Below are positions 8,606 through 16,373 of a stretch of 64,000 nucleotides of DNA, piece after piece. The position numbers and the translations under genes were made by a program. The notes under the pieces were generated by a model that saw nothing but the letters and a program-made list of their open reading frames with translations, did no database searches and was not told the origin of the DNA. Origin of the DNA: Lachnospiraceae bacterium UBA935 (GTDB lineage Bacteria; Bacillota; Clostridia; Lachnospirales; Lachnospiraceae); the NCBI GenBank assembly GCA_002293525.1, contig DBDJ01000048.1, forward strand, positions 42,651 to 106,650. Reading direction: 5' to 3'. Position 1 is the stretch's first letter, and each line of letters begins with the position of its first letter.

Positions 8606-8634
8606 TTGCAAACAGGCCGTTATTAAGGTATAAT
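8606..8634 (+). promoter_or_regulatory. Promoter of the neuB-neuC-neuA operon
   Basis: TTGCAA at 8606-8611 and a perfect TATAAT at 8629-8634 with a 17-base spacer, about 80 bases upstream of the NeuB start. It lies back to back with the leftward promoter, so one regulator could control both arms. Confidence 0.6.
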
Positions 8635-8715
8635 TGGAGCAGAATTTTACTGTTCAGAACCTAGCCGAAGTGCATCAAACCACTGCCGACTTAAGCATCA
8701 CGAAGGGACATGACT

Positions 8716-9756
8716 ATGCGCAAGAAGATTCAGCTTGGCCACATTGCCGTCAAGGAGGACGGTCCGCCACTTGTTATCGCGGAATTGGGAATCAACCATA
8801 ATGGCGACCTGAACGTCGCCAAAGAAATGGTCGATGCCGCTTTACGGGGCGGGGCGCAGTGCGTGAAGCACCAGACCCATATCGTGGAAGATGAGATGAG
8901 TTCTCTGGCCCAAACTACCATTCCCGGCAATTCCAGCCGCTCGATATACGATATTATGGCCGATGCTGCCTTGTCAGAGGACGATGAATATGAACTGATG
9001 AAATATGTCGAAGCAAAGGGTATGCTTTTTCTAAGTACTCCTTTTTCACGCGCAGCGGCCGACCGGCTGCATAGATTCGGCGTAAAGGGGTACAAAATCG
9101 GATCGGGTGAATGCAACAATTACCCTCTGATTGAACATATTGCTTCCTTCGGCAAGCCGATGATCGTTTCTACCGGTATGAATTCGCTTGAAAGCATCCG
9201 AAAGACCGTGAATATTATGCGGAAACACGGCGTCGATTTTGCCTTGCTGCACACCACTAACCTTTATCCCACGCAGCCACATATGGTGCGGTTAGGTGCC
9301 ATGCAGCTGCTGATGAAGGAATTCCCGGACGTTTTGGTGGGCTTGTCAGATCACACCCTGAACAATAATGCGTGTATCGCTGCCACGGCACTGGGTGCCG
9401 CCATATTGGAACGCCATTTTACCGACAGCATGTACCGGGTTTCCCCCGACGTGATTTGTTCCATGGATACACGGGCACTGGCAGAGCTGCTTCAGGCTGT
9501 AAAGGAAATCGCTCTGATGCGCGGCGGAGAAAAGGGGCCGTTGCCGGAAGAACAGGTGACGATTGATTTTGCCTTTGCCACTGTCGTCACTACCGCCTCC
9601 GTTAAAGCGGGAGCGATGTTTACAAAAGACAATCTGTGGGTGAAAAGACCAGGTACCGGTGCTGTTCCTGCCGAGCATTATCCGGGCATCTTGGGGAAAA
9701 GAGCAGCATGTGACATTGACGCGGACACACATCTGGATTTTTCGATGATACAATAA
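8716..9756 (+). CDS. neuB: N-acetylneuraminate synthase family protein (NeuB/LegI/PseI-like)
   Basis: A 346-residue nonulosonate synthase that condenses phosphoenolpyruvate with an N-acyl mannosamine-type sugar. The TIM barrel opens with VIAELGINHNGDL, continues with STPFSR and IGSGECNN, and carries GLSDHT; the C-terminus is an antifreeze-like SAF domain with WVKRPGTG. An ATG lies at 8710, but AAGGG at 8704-8707 is nearly on top of it and sits 8 bases from the second ATG at 8716, so I prefer the latter. It is first of three rightward genes. The GECNN stretch in place of the usual ASxE/N pattern leaves the substrate (Neu, Leg or Pse) open; the amidotransferase nearby favours the Leg/Pse type. 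Confidence 0.92.
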   Translation: MRKKIQLGHIAVKEDGPPLVIAELGINHNGDLNVAKEMVDAALRGGAQCVKHQTHIVEDEMSSLAQTTIPGNSSRSIYDIMADAALSEDDEYELMKYVEAKGMLFLSTPFSRAAADRLHRFGVKGYKIGSGECNNYPLIEHIASFGKPMIVSTGMNSLESIRKTVNIMRKHGVDFALLHTTNLYPTQPHMVRLGAMQLLMKEFPDVLVGLSDHTLNNNACIAATALGAAILERHFTDSMYRVSPDVICSMDTRALAELLQAVKEIALMRGGEKGPLPEEQVTIDFAFATVVTTASVKAGAMFTKDNLWVKRPGTGAVPAEHYPGILGKRAACDIDADTHLDFSMIQ

Positions 9757-9796
9757 TAATTGCAGCAACAACTTATGAACAAGGATGGGAAAAATA

Positions 9797-10924
9797 GTGC
9801 GAAGGATTGCTTTTCTGACTGCCACACGCGCTGAATACGGAAAAATCAAATCGATCATGAAACTGATCAATGAGCGCGAAGAATTTACGTTAAGTATTTT
9901 TGTAACCGGGATGCACATGTTAAGAGAGTTCGGGAATACTTATTATGAGATTATCAAAGACGGCTTTGAAGATATCTGGCTCGACCATGACTATCAGTAC
10001 AATAAAAAAATGGCTCCCACACTGGCCCATGTCGTACTGAGCTTTTCCAAATTCGTCGAAGAAGAAAAACCCGATATGATTGTTGTACACGGCGACAGGC
10101 TTGACGCTTTGGCCGGAGCGATCGTAGGGAGCTTTAACAATATTCTTGTAGCCCATATTGAAGGCGGCGAGCTGTCAGGTACCATCGACGAAACGATCCG
10201 TCATGCGATTTCAAAGCTATCGCACATTCATCTTGTCTCCAATGAGGAGGCCCGTTGCCGCTTAATACAGCTGGGCGAAGACGGCAGCCATATCTATGTG
10301 ATCGGCTCGCCCGACATTGATATCATGCTTTCCAAAACCCTTCCCTCCATGCGTGAAGTATGCAAACGTTATGGAATCCGCAGTGATAATGTAGCCATCA
10401 TGGCCTATCATCCGGTGATTACCGAGCTTGAAGCCTTAGCGGAGAATATTAACACGGTCATTGATGCGCTCCGGCAATCTGGAGATTCCTTTGTAATCAT
10501 AAAACCTAACAATGATCCAGGAAACGAAGTGATTCGGGAAGCTTATCAAGGGCTCGCAGGCGATGAACGCTTCCGGATATTGTCGTCGTTACGTTTTGAA
10601 TATTTTTTGTCGCTCCTGAAAAATTCCAAATACATTATCGGCAACTCCAGTGCCGGCATCAGGGAAGCCTGTGTATACGGCATTCCCGCTATCGATATCG
10701 GAACCCGGCAACAGAGCCGATATTCGATTGAAAAACTGAAAAACATCATGCATTGCGATCATAATGTGTTACAAATCACAACATGTATGAACAATGTCGA
10801 AAAGCACCGGGTCACAAGTTCCGTTTTTGGAGACGGGAACAGTGCCAATCTATTTTATGACATACTGCATACCGATATCTGGGATACCCCGGTTCAGAAA
10901 AAATTCGTAGATATGGAGATGTAG
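9797..10924 (+). CDS. neuC: UDP/GDP-N-acetylglucosamine 2-epimerase, hydrolysing (NeuC/LegG-like)
   Basis: A 375-residue GT-B-fold hydrolysing 2-epimerase that releases the ManNAc-type precursor used by the synthase encoded upstream. Landmarks are FLTATRAEYGK at the start, VVHGDRLDALA, HIEGGELSGTIDETIRHAISKLSHIH, and the GNSSAGIREA motif in the C-terminal half. Starts: an ATG at 9785 directly abuts AAGG with no spacing, whereas GTG at 9797 has purine-rich AAGGATGGGA upstream and gives the family-typical MRRIAFLTATRAEYG, so GTG 9797 is preferred. The sequence cannot separate UDP- from GDP-linked substrates. It is followed two bases later by the cytidylyltransferase. Confidence 0.92.
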   Translation: MRRIAFLTATRAEYGKIKSIMKLINEREEFTLSIFVTGMHMLREFGNTYYEIIKDGFEDIWLDHDYQYNKKMAPTLAHVVLSFSKFVEEEKPDMIVVHGDRLDALAGAIVGSFNNILVAHIEGGELSGTIDETIRHAISKLSHIHLVSNEEARCRLIQLGEDGSHIYVIGSPDIDIMLSKTLPSMREVCKRYGIRSDNVAIMAYHPVITELEALAENINTVIDALRQSGDSFVIIKPNNDPGNEVIREAYQGLAGDERFRILSSLRFEYFLSLLKNSKYIIGNSSAGIREACVYGIPAIDIGTRQQSRYSIEKLKNIMHCDHNVLQITTCMNNVEKHRVTSSVFGDGNSANLFYDILHTDIWDTPVQKKFVDMEM

Positions 10925-10926
10925 CC

Positions 10927-11646
10927 ATGTACCGTTCATACCGTATCCTTGCTTTCATTCCCGCAAGAAGCGGGAGCAAGGGGATACCTCACAAAAATAT
11001 CACCCCTTTAGCCGGCGAACCGCTGATTGCCTATACCATAAAGGCGGCGAAAGAAAGCACCTATATAGACAACGTCATCGTAAGCACGGACAGTGAAGCG
11101 ATCGCTGAAGTCGCCAGGTCCTATGGCGCACAGGTTCCGTTTATGCGTCCCGCAAATCTGTCCGGAGACAAGGCCCAAATAATAGAAGCCGTTCTGCACG
11201 GCCTGGATGTTTTGAAAAGAAAAGGCGACAGTTATGACGTACTTGTCCTGCTGCAGCCCACCCAGCCGCTCAGGACATCATTTCACGTTGACAGTTCTAT
11301 AGAGAGCTTTTTTCATAATGGTGAGCGGCCTTTGGTGTCCGTTTCCCAAGTCACTGATTCTCCGCTTCTCATCCGTTCGATCAATGAAAACGGCGACTTG
11401 CTTCCCTTGCTTTCTGGCAAAAGCACGGTGCGGCGACAGGATATGCCGGCTTATTACCGGGTTAACGGCTGCATCTACATCAATAAAACGGCTGAGCTGA
11501 CGCAGGAAACGAGCTTTAACGACAACAACGTTCCTTTTATTATGGAGAAACCATATGCGCTGGATATCGATGAGCCGGAAGACCTGCAGTTAGCCGATTT
11601 TTATTTACGCTATTCTTCCAGATCGAATCGAACCATGAACCCTTGA
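10927..11646 (+). CDS. neuA: CMP-nonulosonate cytidylyltransferase (NeuA/LegF/PseF-like)
   Basis: A 239-residue CMP-sugar synthetase, activating the nonulosonic acid with CTP. The signature IPARSGSKGIPHKN is at about residues 11-24, with STDSEAIAE and LLQPTQPLR further on and the C-terminal DIDEPEDLQLA. It completes the NeuB-NeuC-NeuA set. The last 11 codons are odd: from 11611 the DNA is the antisense of a 50-bp copy of the wbqC 3' end, so the natural C-terminus seems to have been overwritten or extended by a recombination junction. The enzyme core is intact, ending about LADFYLR, so function is probably unaffected. Confidence 0.93.
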   Translation: MYRSYRILAFIPARSGSKGIPHKNITPLAGEPLIAYTIKAAKESTYIDNVIVSTDSEAIAEVARSYGAQVPFMRPANLSGDKAQIIEAVLHGLDVLKRKGDSYDVLVLLQPTQPLRTSFHVDSSIESFFHNGERPLVSVSQVTDSPLLIRSINENGDLLPLLSGKSTVRRQDMPAYYRVNGCIYINKTAELTQETSFNDNNVPFIMEKPYALDIDEPEDLQLADFYLRYSSRSNRTMNP

Positions 11647-11659
11647 ATCACATCTTTAT
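11610..11659 (-). pseudogene. 50-bp remnant of a wbqC 3' end (direct-repeat copy A)
   Basis: Read leftward it encodes the tail KDVIQGFMVRFDLEE followed by TAG, against KDVIQEFLDRFDLEE and TAG in the intact WbqC gene. At DNA level 46 of 50 positions match 24716-24765 by manual alignment, and similarity stops sharply at both sides. It overlaps the 3' end of the neuA homologue on the other strand and ends 5 bases before the stop of the next glycosyltransferase. It marks one edge of a roughly 13-kb block. Confidence 0.85.
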
Positions 11660-11664
11660 TCTGA

Positions 11665-12675
11665 TCATTTTTGTACGGATATCCACTTATTCTTAAGATA
11701 ATTATAGCATTTGAAAAGGAACGGCAAATGATATTTAAGCGATATCTTCAGTAATGAATTGTTGCTTGTTCGTTTGCGCCATTCCTGAAATTCCTTATCA
11801 TATAGCAAGGAGCGATAGTTTTTAGTGGTAAAAGCTATCTGAATATTAATATGGAGGGCATATTGATCCAAATAATCTTGATATCTCGATGCAGTATACT
11901 CGTTAAACTTAGCTGCCATGAACAGTAACTGTTTCCGGGTTTTCAGAAAATTGACTTCATTGTTTAAATTTCTACTGGTAAAGCTGCCGATACTGCCCGT
12001 CCGGTAGCATGACATTTCATCTTGCAGGTAGTACATATTCCCTAATGTGATCAGGTATAACTTCAAAGGCAGGTCACTGATGCCCATTTTTAACTTGGCA
12101 AACTCCGGCGTATTCTCTAAAAAGGTTCTAAAGGCACTAGTCCACATGAAGAAACTGGAGGTCTGCGTAAAATACCTGAATTCCGCATATTCGATCTTAA
12201 GATAATCTTCGGGGCTCAGTTTCTGGGAAAGCATCTCGAAATTGGGGTAGGCCTGCTCTGTCAGCTTACCCGATTCTTCTACCAGCCTGACCTTATGGAC
12301 ACAAATGGAACAGTCTTGATGGTTCTCCATTATGTCAAACTGCTTCTGCAGCTTATATTCGTCGGTCCAATAATCATCGCCTTCACAGAATGCCAGATAT
12401 TTCCCTTTTACCAAAGGCATCATCTGCTCCAGGTTCACTGCTATCCCCTGCGAAAATGTATTTTCTTTCTGATAGATTACTTTAAATAATTGGGGATATT
12501 TCTCGTGATATTCTCTGATAATGTCCTGGGTTCCGTCCTGTGAGCAGTCATCGTGGACAACAACTTCATACTGACGGCTGAACTTTTGCATGACAAAGCC
12601 ATCTAACGTATTCCTGATATATTGAGCATGATTATATGCTTTACACCAAATGCTGACCATAATTTCATTTTCCAT
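11665..12675 (-). CDS. Family 2 glycosyltransferase (paralogue of 22466-23482)
   Basis: A 336-residue GT-A fold enzyme. The N-terminus MVSIWCKAYNHAQYI, then VVVHDDCSQDGTQDII (about 38-53) and CEGDDYWTDEYKLQKQ (about 98-113, holding the metal-binding DD) define family 2, with the look of enzymes that act on amino or deoxy sugars. A near-duplicate lies 10 kb away, so the locus may add two related sugars. It is last in the long leftward gene run, and its stop lies 5 bases from the wbqC remnant. Sugar donor and acceptor cannot be read from the sequence. Confidence 0.88.
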   Translation of the reverse strand: MENEIMVSIWCKAYNHAQYIRNTLDGFVMQKFSRQYEVVVHDDCSQDGTQDIIREYHEKYPQLFKVIYQKENTFSQGIAVNLEQMMPLVKGKYLAFCEGDDYWTDEYKLQKQFDIMENHQDCSICVHKVRLVEESGKLTEQAYPNFEMLSQKLSPEDYLKIEYAEFRYFTQTSSFFMWTSAFRTFLENTPEFAKLKMGISDLPLKLYLITLGNMYYLQDEMSCYRTGSIGSFTSRNLNNEVNFLKTRKQLLFMAAKFNEYTASRYQDYLDQYALHINIQIAFTTKNYRSLLYDKEFQEWRKRTSNNSLLKISLKYHLPFLFKCYNYLKNKWISVQK

Positions 12676-12702
12676 ATCACGGCTCTTTCAATAACAGTAT
12701 TT

Positions 12703-13713
12703 TTAATAGCATTTGCTTTTCTTTTGCAGAATATCTATCCATTGATAAAAAATTATGCCAGCGATAACCGTTATAACAATAACTGTAATCGGATATAAAT
12801 AGCGGGCCGCTAAGCTATCCAGATTCATTCTGTTATAGAGGGTATCCACAAATAGCATGGTTGCTCTGTGAACAATATATATGAATAAAGAGTATTTCAC
12901 TCCGATGTGGTAGATGAACGGGATTACCTTCTTATGAGGATATTGTAAGGCCAGGATAAAAATCACCCCAACCTGGGGGATTGTTGCTATATTCATACCA
13001 AAGTCACGCTTCAGCAAATATCTCTCCAAAATATTGCCTGCCGTAAGTAAAACCGTTATAATAAGCAAATAAGAGGATTTTATTCTTTTCAGAACATCTT
13101 CCTTTTGGTGTATGAAGTGTCCCAGCATAAATAACGGGAACCCTTCAATGAACCAATTTTTATAATAATAGTTTTCGATCTTAAATCCCATTACATAACC
13201 GACTTGAGCCAAAGCAATATAACTGACTAATAAAACCGGAATCAAAAAATATGCCATGCGGACTAATTTCAATCGGTTTATGATATAAAATAATAATAAA
13301 TCATAAAGTAAAGCAAACAAAAACCACAAGCTTCCGTTTAACGGCGGCTGATTAAACAACAGCCACTGCCTAAGTATATCCCCGTTTATTTCTACCTGAA
13401 ATCGGTTTATGAAAAAGAACAATAACAGGGAACATCCTATTATAATAAGCAGCCGCTTTATTTTATTGATGATTTTCGGATGACATGCTGCACCTTCATA
13501 ATAACAAAAGTATCCGGATATCATAAAAAAAAGCGGAACGGCAAAACGTCCGACTGTCTGAACAATAATTCCTAGCCGGCCCGGAAATTCACTGTGCATA
13601 CAGACTACCAATAAACATGCACAGCCCTTCAGGAAATTTAAACTTTTATTTTCATTTGTACTAAGAACTGCTTCTTTCCTATTCTTATTCATAGCTCTCA
13701 CCAATATCCCCAT
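12703..13713 (-). CDS. Membrane acyltransferase, family 3 (OafA/WecH-like)
   Basis: A 336-residue polytopic protein with about ten hydrophobic segments. The family mark is the first-segment pattern LNFLKGCACLLVVCMHSEF, whose His (CMH) corresponds to the conserved acyl-transfer His, followed by the RFAVPLFFMISGYF motif. Such proteins add O-acetyl or other small acyl groups to glycans in the membrane. Two starts are possible: ATG at 13713, and ATG at 13692 preceded by GGTGAG. A pair of palindromic AATACGTATT sites lies upstream, so it may be separately regulated from the hydro-lyase genes before it. Confidence 0.85.
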   Translation of the reverse strand: MGILVRAMNKNRKEAVLSTNENKSLNFLKGCACLLVVCMHSEFPGRLGIIVQTVGRFAVPLFFMISGYFCYYEGAACHPKIINKIKRLLIIIGCSLLLFFFINRFQVEINGDILRQWLLFNQPPLNGSLWFLFALLYDLLLFYIINRLKLVRMAYFLIPVLLVSYIALAQVGYVMGFKIENYYYKNWFIEGFPLFMLGHFIHQKEDVLKRIKSSYLLIITVLLTAGNILERYLLKRDFGMNIATIPQVGVIFILALQYPHKKVIPFIYHIGVKYSLFIYIVHRATMLFVDTLYNRMNLDSLAARYLYPITVIVITVIAGIIFYQWIDILQKKSKCY

Positions 13714-13765
13714 CCTGGCGATACTCTTTCTTCTTTAGTATGACGGTTCGACACGATTTTAGTAC

Positions 13766-13791
13766 AATACGTATTTAGTATAATACGTATT
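13766..13791. promoter_or_regulatory. Two tandem AATACGTATT palindromes, possible operator
   Basis: The perfect 10-base palindrome AATACGTATT occurs at 13766-13775 and 13782-13791, 16 bases apart. The spacer holds a TATACT-like -10 element on the minus strand. They sit in the 76-base gap between the hydro-lyase alpha stop and the acyltransferase start, so they could control entry into the last two genes of the run. Confidence 0.35.
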
Positions 13792-14647
13792 ATAGCATGA
13801 CAGTTGCTTTTCTGGGCTCAAAGCAGCAACATGGCCTTAAAGAAACAATCCTTACTCCGCTGGCTCTTTGCGGTCCTACTTTGAGAAATGTTCCCAAGAC
13901 GGTCGTATCGCCATGCAGTCCCAGCGCCCCTACCTTGCTGTTATTTACCCGGCTGGTAATTTCCCTTTCCAGCTCACTTTGCTGATCGTAGCTTCCATAT
14001 GCTTGCGCTTCCAGCATATAAGCGGCTGCCTCATAGTGGGAGCGTCCAATCCCAATCGCCAAAGTACAGGGAGTACAGCCCAATTGTGATGCCGCTTCGA
14101 TTGCCCAGTCGATGATTTCTTCTTTCACAACAGCAATATCGTGTTTATGAAAGAGGCGATAGGTTTTTGCTCGGATGGCCGGGCCGCCGCCCAACAATAA
14201 TACATGAATCCGTAACTGACTGCCTTCCGTCATTTTTAACAAAACCGGCGCCGGCACCAAGGCGGCCGGATCTTCCGCTAATCCGCCCGACTGCTCAAGG
14301 CGCTGGATATCATCTCCTGTCAATGCCATGGGACGTCCCGGGAGCGCACCCAAGCCGTCCGCTATGCCCAGATGGATCGCTTCGAGGACTTTGCCCGAAA
14401 CACTCCGCTCTTTTCCGATTTCTACTAAAACATGCGGTATTCCGGTATCATCACAAAGGGGAAACGATGTTTTTTCGGCAATTTCGGCATTTTCCAGTAT
14501 CGTTTCTAATACCCATCTGGCCTGCTGATTGCTTTCAGCTTCGACGGCTTGCTGATAAGCTGCTTTCTTATCGCAGCTAAAGCATGTCCCGGCCTGAACC
14601 AGCGCCATCTTTATTCTTTCTCTGATGTCCGCTTCATAACGCTCCAT
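13790..14647 (-). CDS. Fe-S hydro-lyase alpha subunit (fumarase class I / tartrate dehydratase type)
   Basis: A 285-residue alpha subunit of the two-gene class I fumarase/L-tartrate dehydratase family, which adds or removes water from hydroxydicarboxylic acids with a [4Fe-4S] cluster. Three cysteine sites fit cluster ligands: PLCDDTGIPHV (about 63-73), LGCTPCTLAIGIG (about 189-201) and RPCCCFEPRK near the C-terminus. Spacing to the beta gene upstream is 9 bases. The C-terminal Cys motif differs from the usual form in housekeeping fumarases, so a substrate other than fumarate is plausible. Its place among glycan genes suggests a biosynthetic rather than citric-acid-cycle role. Confidence 0.85.
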   Translation of the reverse strand: MERYEADIRERIKMALVQAGTCFSCDKKAAYQQAVEAESNQQARWVLETILENAEIAEKTSFPLCDDTGIPHVLVEIGKERSVSGKVLEAIHLGIADGLGALPGRPMALTGDDIQRLEQSGGLAEDPAALVPAPVLLKMTEGSQLRIHVLLLGGGPAIRAKTYRLFHKHDIAVVKEEIIDWAIEAASQLGCTPCTLAIGIGRSHYEAAAYMLEAQAYGSYDQQSELEREITSRVNNSKVGALGLHGDTTVLGTFLKVGPQRASGVRIVSLRPCCCFEPRKATVML

Positions 14648-14656
14648 ATGATAACC

Positions 14657-15157
14657 TCAATAAATGCTGACTCCCTGACCTGCCGCTATTATCGCCGGAA
14701 AGCGGCTGACCTTCAATAAATGAATTGCTTCCATGCCTTCTTCCGGAAAAGCAATGACCTGCTTACTCAGGATCCGGCTTTGCAATAAGGCCGTAACCGG
14801 CGGTATGACTGCATAGACAGAATCATATTGCTGTAAAGCTTTTACCGTTTTATCACTGATCTTGCCTTTTCCCAGATGTAGCCTGACACCTGCTTTCGAT
14901 AAAACCGCAAGGCTTTCTTCGATCTCCGGCTTATTACTGGATGTAGGCCCCACTCCGGCCTGGCTTACCGCGGTATGAAAGATAACGCTGCCCGCCAGCT
15001 TTATGATGCGATGATCCAACTCCTTATCCTTGATCATCCTTACCAATCGGGGCAGCACCGCATCCCTGCCCGTATAAATATAGCCGGAAAGCGTTATTTG
15101 ATCACCGACGCGTAAACTTCTTGCACACTCTATCTCAATGGGCGTTACAATATCCAT
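14657..15157 (-). CDS. Fe-S hydro-lyase beta subunit (fumarase C-terminal domain type)
   Basis: A 166-residue swivelling beta subunit matching the alpha gene that follows it. Family landmarks: LRVGDQITLSGYIYTGRDAVLPRL (about 15-38), where Gly-Arg-Asp-Ala is typical; VGPTSSNKPE (substrate loop, about 94-103), with Ser replacing one of the usual Thr residues; and LGKGKISDKT. Slightly short for the family, but all core motifs are present. It forms the active site together with alpha. Its own ribosome site overlaps the end of the TIM-barrel lyase gene upstream, indicating a single message. Confidence 0.85.
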   Translation of the reverse strand: MDIVTPIEIECARSLRVGDQITLSGYIYTGRDAVLPRLVRMIKDKELDHRIIKLAGSVIFHTAVSQAGVGPTSSNKPEIEESLAVLSKAGVRLHLGKGKISDKTVKALQQYDSVYAVIPPVTALLQSRILSKQVIAFPEEGMEAIHLLKVSRFPAIIAAGQGVSIY

Positions 15158-15178
15158 GATAGCCTCCTGCTATTGCTG

Positions 15179-16321
15179 TCATCCCTCACAAAACAGCTTG
15201 GCATAATCCGCTTCATCACGAATGACCCCAAAAGCCTTTGCCCGCATATGAATTTTCTTAGCCCAGTTCAAATGCGGCTTAGCTTCATTCATTTTGTTCG
15301 CGCTTTCGCTTTTCACGACTCCGCCGTCTGTATTCATGATCTGTATCGCATCGTTATATTCTTCCAAAATGACGGCATACATCGCGTTGACGTATTTTAA
15401 ATGCGTCGGATGGATAATGGTCTTTCCGATAAAACCGTTTGCTTTATCTAAAATCAGCTCCCGCATGATTCCATCTACTGCCTCATTGACAATCGGGATT
15501 CTTTTTAATACATGATCCTGGACACTGATCTTTGGTAATTGCTGAAACTTCATTTTGCTGTTTATCTGAAAATATTCCCAAACAGGCCCTGACACCGTAT
15601 AATCATTGTCACGGGTAAAAATATTTAAAATATCCAGCAGGCAGTCACTGACTGTCAGCACATCATAGATTGTATAATTAATTCCCCGCCTGACCCCAAA
15701 GCAAGAAGAAAAATCTGTACCGCCCACCCGGATATTTAAAACCAAGTCCTGATACTGATCGATGATTGATTTGATCCCGATCAGTTCGGCCATCCGGCTT
15801 TCCTTATAAGCGACCGCACGGTCCTCAATAATAGGCATTCCATAAAGCACCTCGCCGGATTTCATATTTAATTCCGACAGATGTATAAAATATTGCTCGG
15901 CATTGGACTGGTTGAATTTCGGGAAATTAAATCCGGTAATCAGTTTTCTTTGTTCCCTGTTCAACATGCTGCTAAAGTGTTTGAATTGTTCAACAGACCT
16001 CACCCTGAAAAATATCAGCGGTAAGTTGGAGTATGAAAACTCTTCATTTTTAATTTTATGATCGATCAAACTCAATAGATTTAAGGCATTTTCCTCAGCC
16101 ATGGGTACTTCCGACGCTGCACAGGCATCTTCAAAACACATGACCATAGAGGTTAAGCCGGCATATTTATTAGTTAAAATAGCTTCTGAAAAATCTTTTG
16201 TCCCGGGCATATACATCGTTGCCCCCAGGCAATATTGCAGCAGCTCACGCTCGGTATATTTGTCAAAGTCTTCTGGCGGATTTTGGAAAACGAACCTCTG
16301 GTTATATTGATGATGACGCAT
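15179..16321 (-). CDS. HpcH/HpaI-fold C-C bond lyase (type associated with ter biosynthetic clusters)
   Basis: A 380-residue TIM-barrel protein. The opening FQNPPEDFDKYTERELLQYCLGA and then MYMPGTKDF and MVMCFEDA match the C-C bond lyase family usually found with ATP-grasp and phosphoribosyltransferase genes in tellurite-resistance (ter) type clusters, related to HpcH/CitE aldolases. Acidic residues in FEDA and the Arg in LNIRVGGTDFSS fit metal and substrate binding. It would make or break a C-C bond next to an oxo or hydroxy acid. Here it stands between an ATP-grasp ligase and a two-subunit hydro-lyase, with no TerD-type genes nearby. Substrate unknown. Confidence 0.75.
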   Translation of the reverse strand: MRHHQYNQRFVFQNPPEDFDKYTERELLQYCLGATMYMPGTKDFSEAILTNKYAGLTSMVMCFEDACAASEVPMAEENALNLLSLIDHKIKNEEFSYSNLPLIFFRVRSVEQFKHFSSMLNREQRKLITGFNFPKFNQSNAEQYFIHLSELNMKSGEVLYGMPIIEDRAVAYKESRMAELIGIKSIIDQYQDLVLNIRVGGTDFSSCFGVRRGINYTIYDVLTVSDCLLDILNIFTRDNDYTVSGPVWEYFQINSKMKFQQLPKISVQDHVLKRIPIVNEAVDGIMRELILDKANGFIGKTIIHPTHLKYVNAMYAVILEEYNDAIQIMNTDGGVVKSESANKMNEAKPHLNWAKKIHMRAKAFGVIRDEADYAKLFCEG

Positions 16322-16373
16322 CTTTTTTCTTTTCCTTTTTTTGTATATTCATCTATATAGATTGTACATTACT

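Noticed and set aside
9346..9918. Antisense frame across the neuB/neuC junction
   Set aside because: It overlaps two well-supported genes on the other strand and shows no family features.
13790..15157. Housekeeping citric-acid-cycle fumarase
   Set aside because: The Cys and substrate-loop motifs deviate and the genes sit inside a glycan operon, so a fumarase symbol is not assigned.
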